Shown here in pieces: positions 6,128 through 7,223 of a DNA stretch of 7,223 nucleotides. The stretch lies in the NCBI GenBank assembly GCA_000432575.1, contig HF996816.1, positions 5,476 through 12,698 on the forward strand. Direction: 5' to 3'. A program made the translations under genes and the position numbers. Below the pieces are notes generated by a model. The model was given only the letters and a program-made list of their open reading frames with translations. It did not search any database and was not told the DNA's origin. The stretch is from Clostridium sp. CAG:762 (GTDB lineage Bacteria > Bacillota_I > Bacilli_A > RF39 > UBA660). Numbering within the stretch: position 1 is the first letter of the stretch; the number at the start of each line of letters is the position of its first letter.

Positions 6128-6664
6128 ATGAATAATAATATTAAAATAGGAGATAAACTAGAAATACACTGTTATAAACATAACGGAAAATTGCATCGTC
6201 AATGGGATGAAGCAGTAGTATTAGACATCAAAGAAGATTATATTGTTTTTGGAAACGATCACACCAACGTTATTGATAGTGATGGAAAAGTATGGAAAAC
6301 CAAAGAACCCGCAATCATGTTCTTCTTCAAAAATAGATGGTTTAATATAATAGGCCAACTAAAAGACTACGGCATTTATTTTTATTGCAACATTGCTACG
6401 CCATTCCTAATAGACGAACACGTGATAAAATATATCGATTACGATTTAGACCTAAGAGTATTTCCAAATGGAAGTTTCAAAATACTAGATCGAATGGAAT
6501 ACTCGTATCATAAAAAACAAATGCATTACTCTCCACGATTAGATTTTATTTTAAAATATGAACTAGGCAACCTAATTGACATGGTTAGAACCAAAGAACC
6601 TCCATTCAATAAAGAAATTATTGAACACTATCACGACATCTATTGTCAAGTAAATAAAAAATAA
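6128..6664 (+). CDS. ntdP: Nucleoside tri-/diphosphatase, UPF0374/DUF402 (Ntdp) family
   Basis: Predicted cytoplasmic metal-dependent phosphatase that hydrolyses nucleoside tri- and diphosphates, as shown for staphylococcal Ntdp; the Bacillus relative is YgaC. The 178-residue length fits the family. Conserved segments in order are IHCYKHNGKLHRQW (13-26), GNDHTNVIDSDGKVW (42-56), KEPAIMFFFKNRWFNII (59-75), DYGIYFYCNIATPF (80-93) and IDYDLDLRVFPNG (103-115), then LDRMEY (120-125). The likely metal ligands are all present: N88, D104, D106, D108 and D121. The usual TREPAI is TKEPAI here, a conservative change. The start is set by a strong GGAGG site. It is a single-gene unit with its own promoter and terminator. 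In vivo role is open: nucleotide pool or (p)ppGpp-type effects have been discussed for relatives. Confidence 0.9.
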   Translation: MNNNIKIGDKLEIHCYKHNGKLHRQWDEAVVLDIKEDYIVFGNDHTNVIDSDGKVWKTKEPAIMFFFKNRWFNIIGQLKDYGIYFYCNIATPFLIDEHVIKYIDYDLDLRVFPNGSFKILDRMEYSYHKKQMHYSPRLDFILKYELGNLIDMVRTKEPPFNKEIIEHYHDIYCQVNKK

Positions 6665-6689
6665 TATTAAAAATAGTATTATTTTTTTT
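6656..6689 (+). terminator. AU-only rho-independent terminator after ntdP
   Basis: AATAATA (6660-6666) pairs with TATTATT (6677-6683). A T-G wobble and a T-A pair extend the stem inward, and flanking A/T runs extend it outward. Eight T (6682-6689) follow. The stem has no GC pair, and the left arm overlaps the ntdP stop codon. The element is nearly symmetrical. Confidence 0.65.
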
Positions 6690-6873
6690 ATTCATGCATA
6701 TATTAAAATGTAATAACCAAGATAAAAAAACAATGACTAATATAATAAGAAAGAAATAATAAGAGAATATTAAACTATAAAAAAAGTTCAGATCAAAACA
6801 GAATAATCAATGTGCATAATCCAACTTTATCAAGCATTTTCTTCAAAACTGGATTAACAAAACCTAATCAAAT
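6690..6873. other. AT-rich non-coding stretch with no recognised element
   Basis: I see no supported gene, tRNA, promoter or convincing hairpin here. The + strand is strongly A-rich. A TATAAT-like hexamer near 6741 lacks a -35 partner. The stretch separates the ntdP terminator from the promoter array to its right. Confidence 0.5.
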
Positions 6874-6913
6874 AAAAAAAAGACAAAAAACTGCAAAAAT
6901 TGCAAAAAAGGTG

Positions 6914-6949
6914 TTGACATTCCTTAAATACCCTGTTATATTATTAATG
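6914..6949 (+). promoter_or_regulatory. Tandem promoter P1 of a putative stable-RNA operon
   Basis: Perfect -35 TTGACA (6914-6919), a 17-bp spacer ending in TGT, -10 TATATT (6937-6942), then ATTAATGCACTT. The purine at the normal distance is G6949, so the RNA may start GCAC. A-tracts at 6874-6881, 6885-6890, 6895-6899 and 6904-6909 lie 9.5-10 bp apart just upstream, like an UP element or curved DNA. Confidence 0.85.
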
Positions 6950-7029
6950 CACTTGAAAAAAGGAGCAGATAATAATAAAACGAGCAAAAAAACAAATAAA
7001 AAAAATTGCAAAAAAAATGTCAAAAAGTG

Positions 7030-7065
7030 TTGACATTAATTCAATAGTTTGTTATATTATTAATG
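7030..7065 (+). promoter_or_regulatory. Tandem promoter P2 of a putative stable-RNA operon
   Basis: Perfect -35 TTGACA (7030-7035), a 17-bp spacer ending in TTTGT, -10 TATATT (7053-7058), then ATTAATGCACCT with predicted start G7065. A-tracts lie upstream at 6986-6992, 6998-7005, 7010-7017 and 7022-7026. The first transcribed bases can form a small hairpin, CACCT (7066-7070) with AGGTG (7076-7080). Confidence 0.85.
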
Positions 7066-7134
7066 CACCTCAAAAAGGTGTCAAAAAATACTAAAATAAT
7101 AAATAAAAAAAGTTAAAAAAATGTCAAAAAAGTG

Positions 7135-7170
7135 TTGACAATAACTAAATAGTTTGTTATATTAGTAATG
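7135..7170 (+). promoter_or_regulatory. Tandem promoter P3 of a putative stable-RNA operon
   Basis: Perfect -35 TTGACA (7135-7140), a 17-bp spacer ending in TTTGT, -10 TATATT (7158-7163), then AGTAATGCACTT with predicted start G7170. A-tracts at 7105-7111, 7115-7121 and 7126-7131 are about one helical turn apart. The spacer shares AATAGTTTGT with P2. Confidence 0.85.
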
Positions 7171-7223
7171 CACTTTTGAAGAAAACCCATTATTTATAAG
7201 CAACTAGAAAAAAATGCAAAAAA

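Larger units (their letters stand above)
6885..7223 (+). repeat. Imperfect tandem repeat array of about 105-116 bp units, each with one promoter
   Basis: Three units share, in order, A-tracts, TG(C/T)- or GTC-flanked A runs, GTGTTGACA, a 17-bp spacer, TGTTATATTA and TAATGCAC. The -35 boxes are 116 and 105 bp apart. Between units only the A-rich character is kept, so selection appears to hold the promoter cores. The last bases (7214-7223, ATGCAAAAAA) resemble the lead-in to P1 (6901-6909) and suggest a fourth unit at the edge. No open reading frame with a ribosome site is present, and the target gene lies outside the window. Confidence 0.75.

Noticed and set aside
6812..7033. 73-codon open frame on the + strand in the right-hand region
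   Set aside because: It has no ribosome site, is a lysine/asparagine/threonine-rich low-complexity product, and runs straight through promoters P1 and P2. It is an open frame by A-richness, not a gene.
7164..7200. rRNA-leader boxA antitermination signal after P3
   Set aside because: CTTTTGAAGAAAAC loosely resembles boxA-type CTTTGAAAAC but has insertions and no matching boxB/boxC-like element, so it is not called.
6885..7223. CRISPR array or origin iterons
   Set aside because: The repeated blocks are promoter cores at about 105-116 bp intervals with variable A-rich DNA between them. There are no fixed-length spacers, no DnaA-box series (TTATCCACA) and no cas or replication gene nearby.

Overview
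The window is AT-rich chromosomal DNA (roughly 30% GC by eye) with standard-code genes: every tryptophan checked is TGG and all stops are TAA or TAG. The protein families (clostridial-type HisRS, single RlmCD-like methyltransferase, class B sortase, CtpA/B-like S41 protease, UPF0374/Ntdp) and the strong AGGAGG-type ribosome sites point to a low-GC Bacillota, probably an uncultured gut-type Clostridia or Bacilli lineage. The exact lineage cannot be read from this window.

Layout: the left edge cuts into hisS (1-1175, +), which ends in a clear rho-independent terminator. An rRNA uracil-5 methyltransferase (1268-2464, +) follows from its own extended -10 promoter. It converges on a ZIP-family metal transporter (2478-3278, -), whose terminator overlaps both gene ends. 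A divergent intergenic region carries the ZIP promoter, with a small palindrome inside its -35/-10 spacer, and the promoter of a two-gene operon (+): an 84-residue membrane-anchored protein of unknown function (3386-3640) and an S41 carboxyl-terminal processing protease (3657-4988). That operon converges on a class B sortase (5049-6014, -) through a shared nested-hairpin bidirectional terminator. The sortase diverges from an Ntdp-type nucleoside di/triphosphatase gene (6128-6664, +).

The last 559 bases have no credible gene. From about 6874 to the right edge they hold three tandem, near-consensus promoters on the + strand. Each has TTGACA, a 17-bp spacer, TATATT with an extended TGT, then a conserved downstream block ending in GCAC. 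Each sits behind A-tracts spaced about one helical turn apart. This is the architecture of a stable-RNA (rRNA or tRNA) operon promoter region, so such an operon probably starts just beyond the window; the final bases look like the start of a fourth unit.

Functionally the window joins translation genes (HisRS, RlmCD, probably a stable-RNA operon) with envelope genes (S41 protease, sortase, metal transporter). No mobile element, CRISPR array or defence system is visible. The most notable signals are non-coding: the promoter array, the candidate operator in the ZIP promoter, and a strand-dependent codon bias in which + genes favour A/C-ending codons and - genes favour T/G-ending codons.
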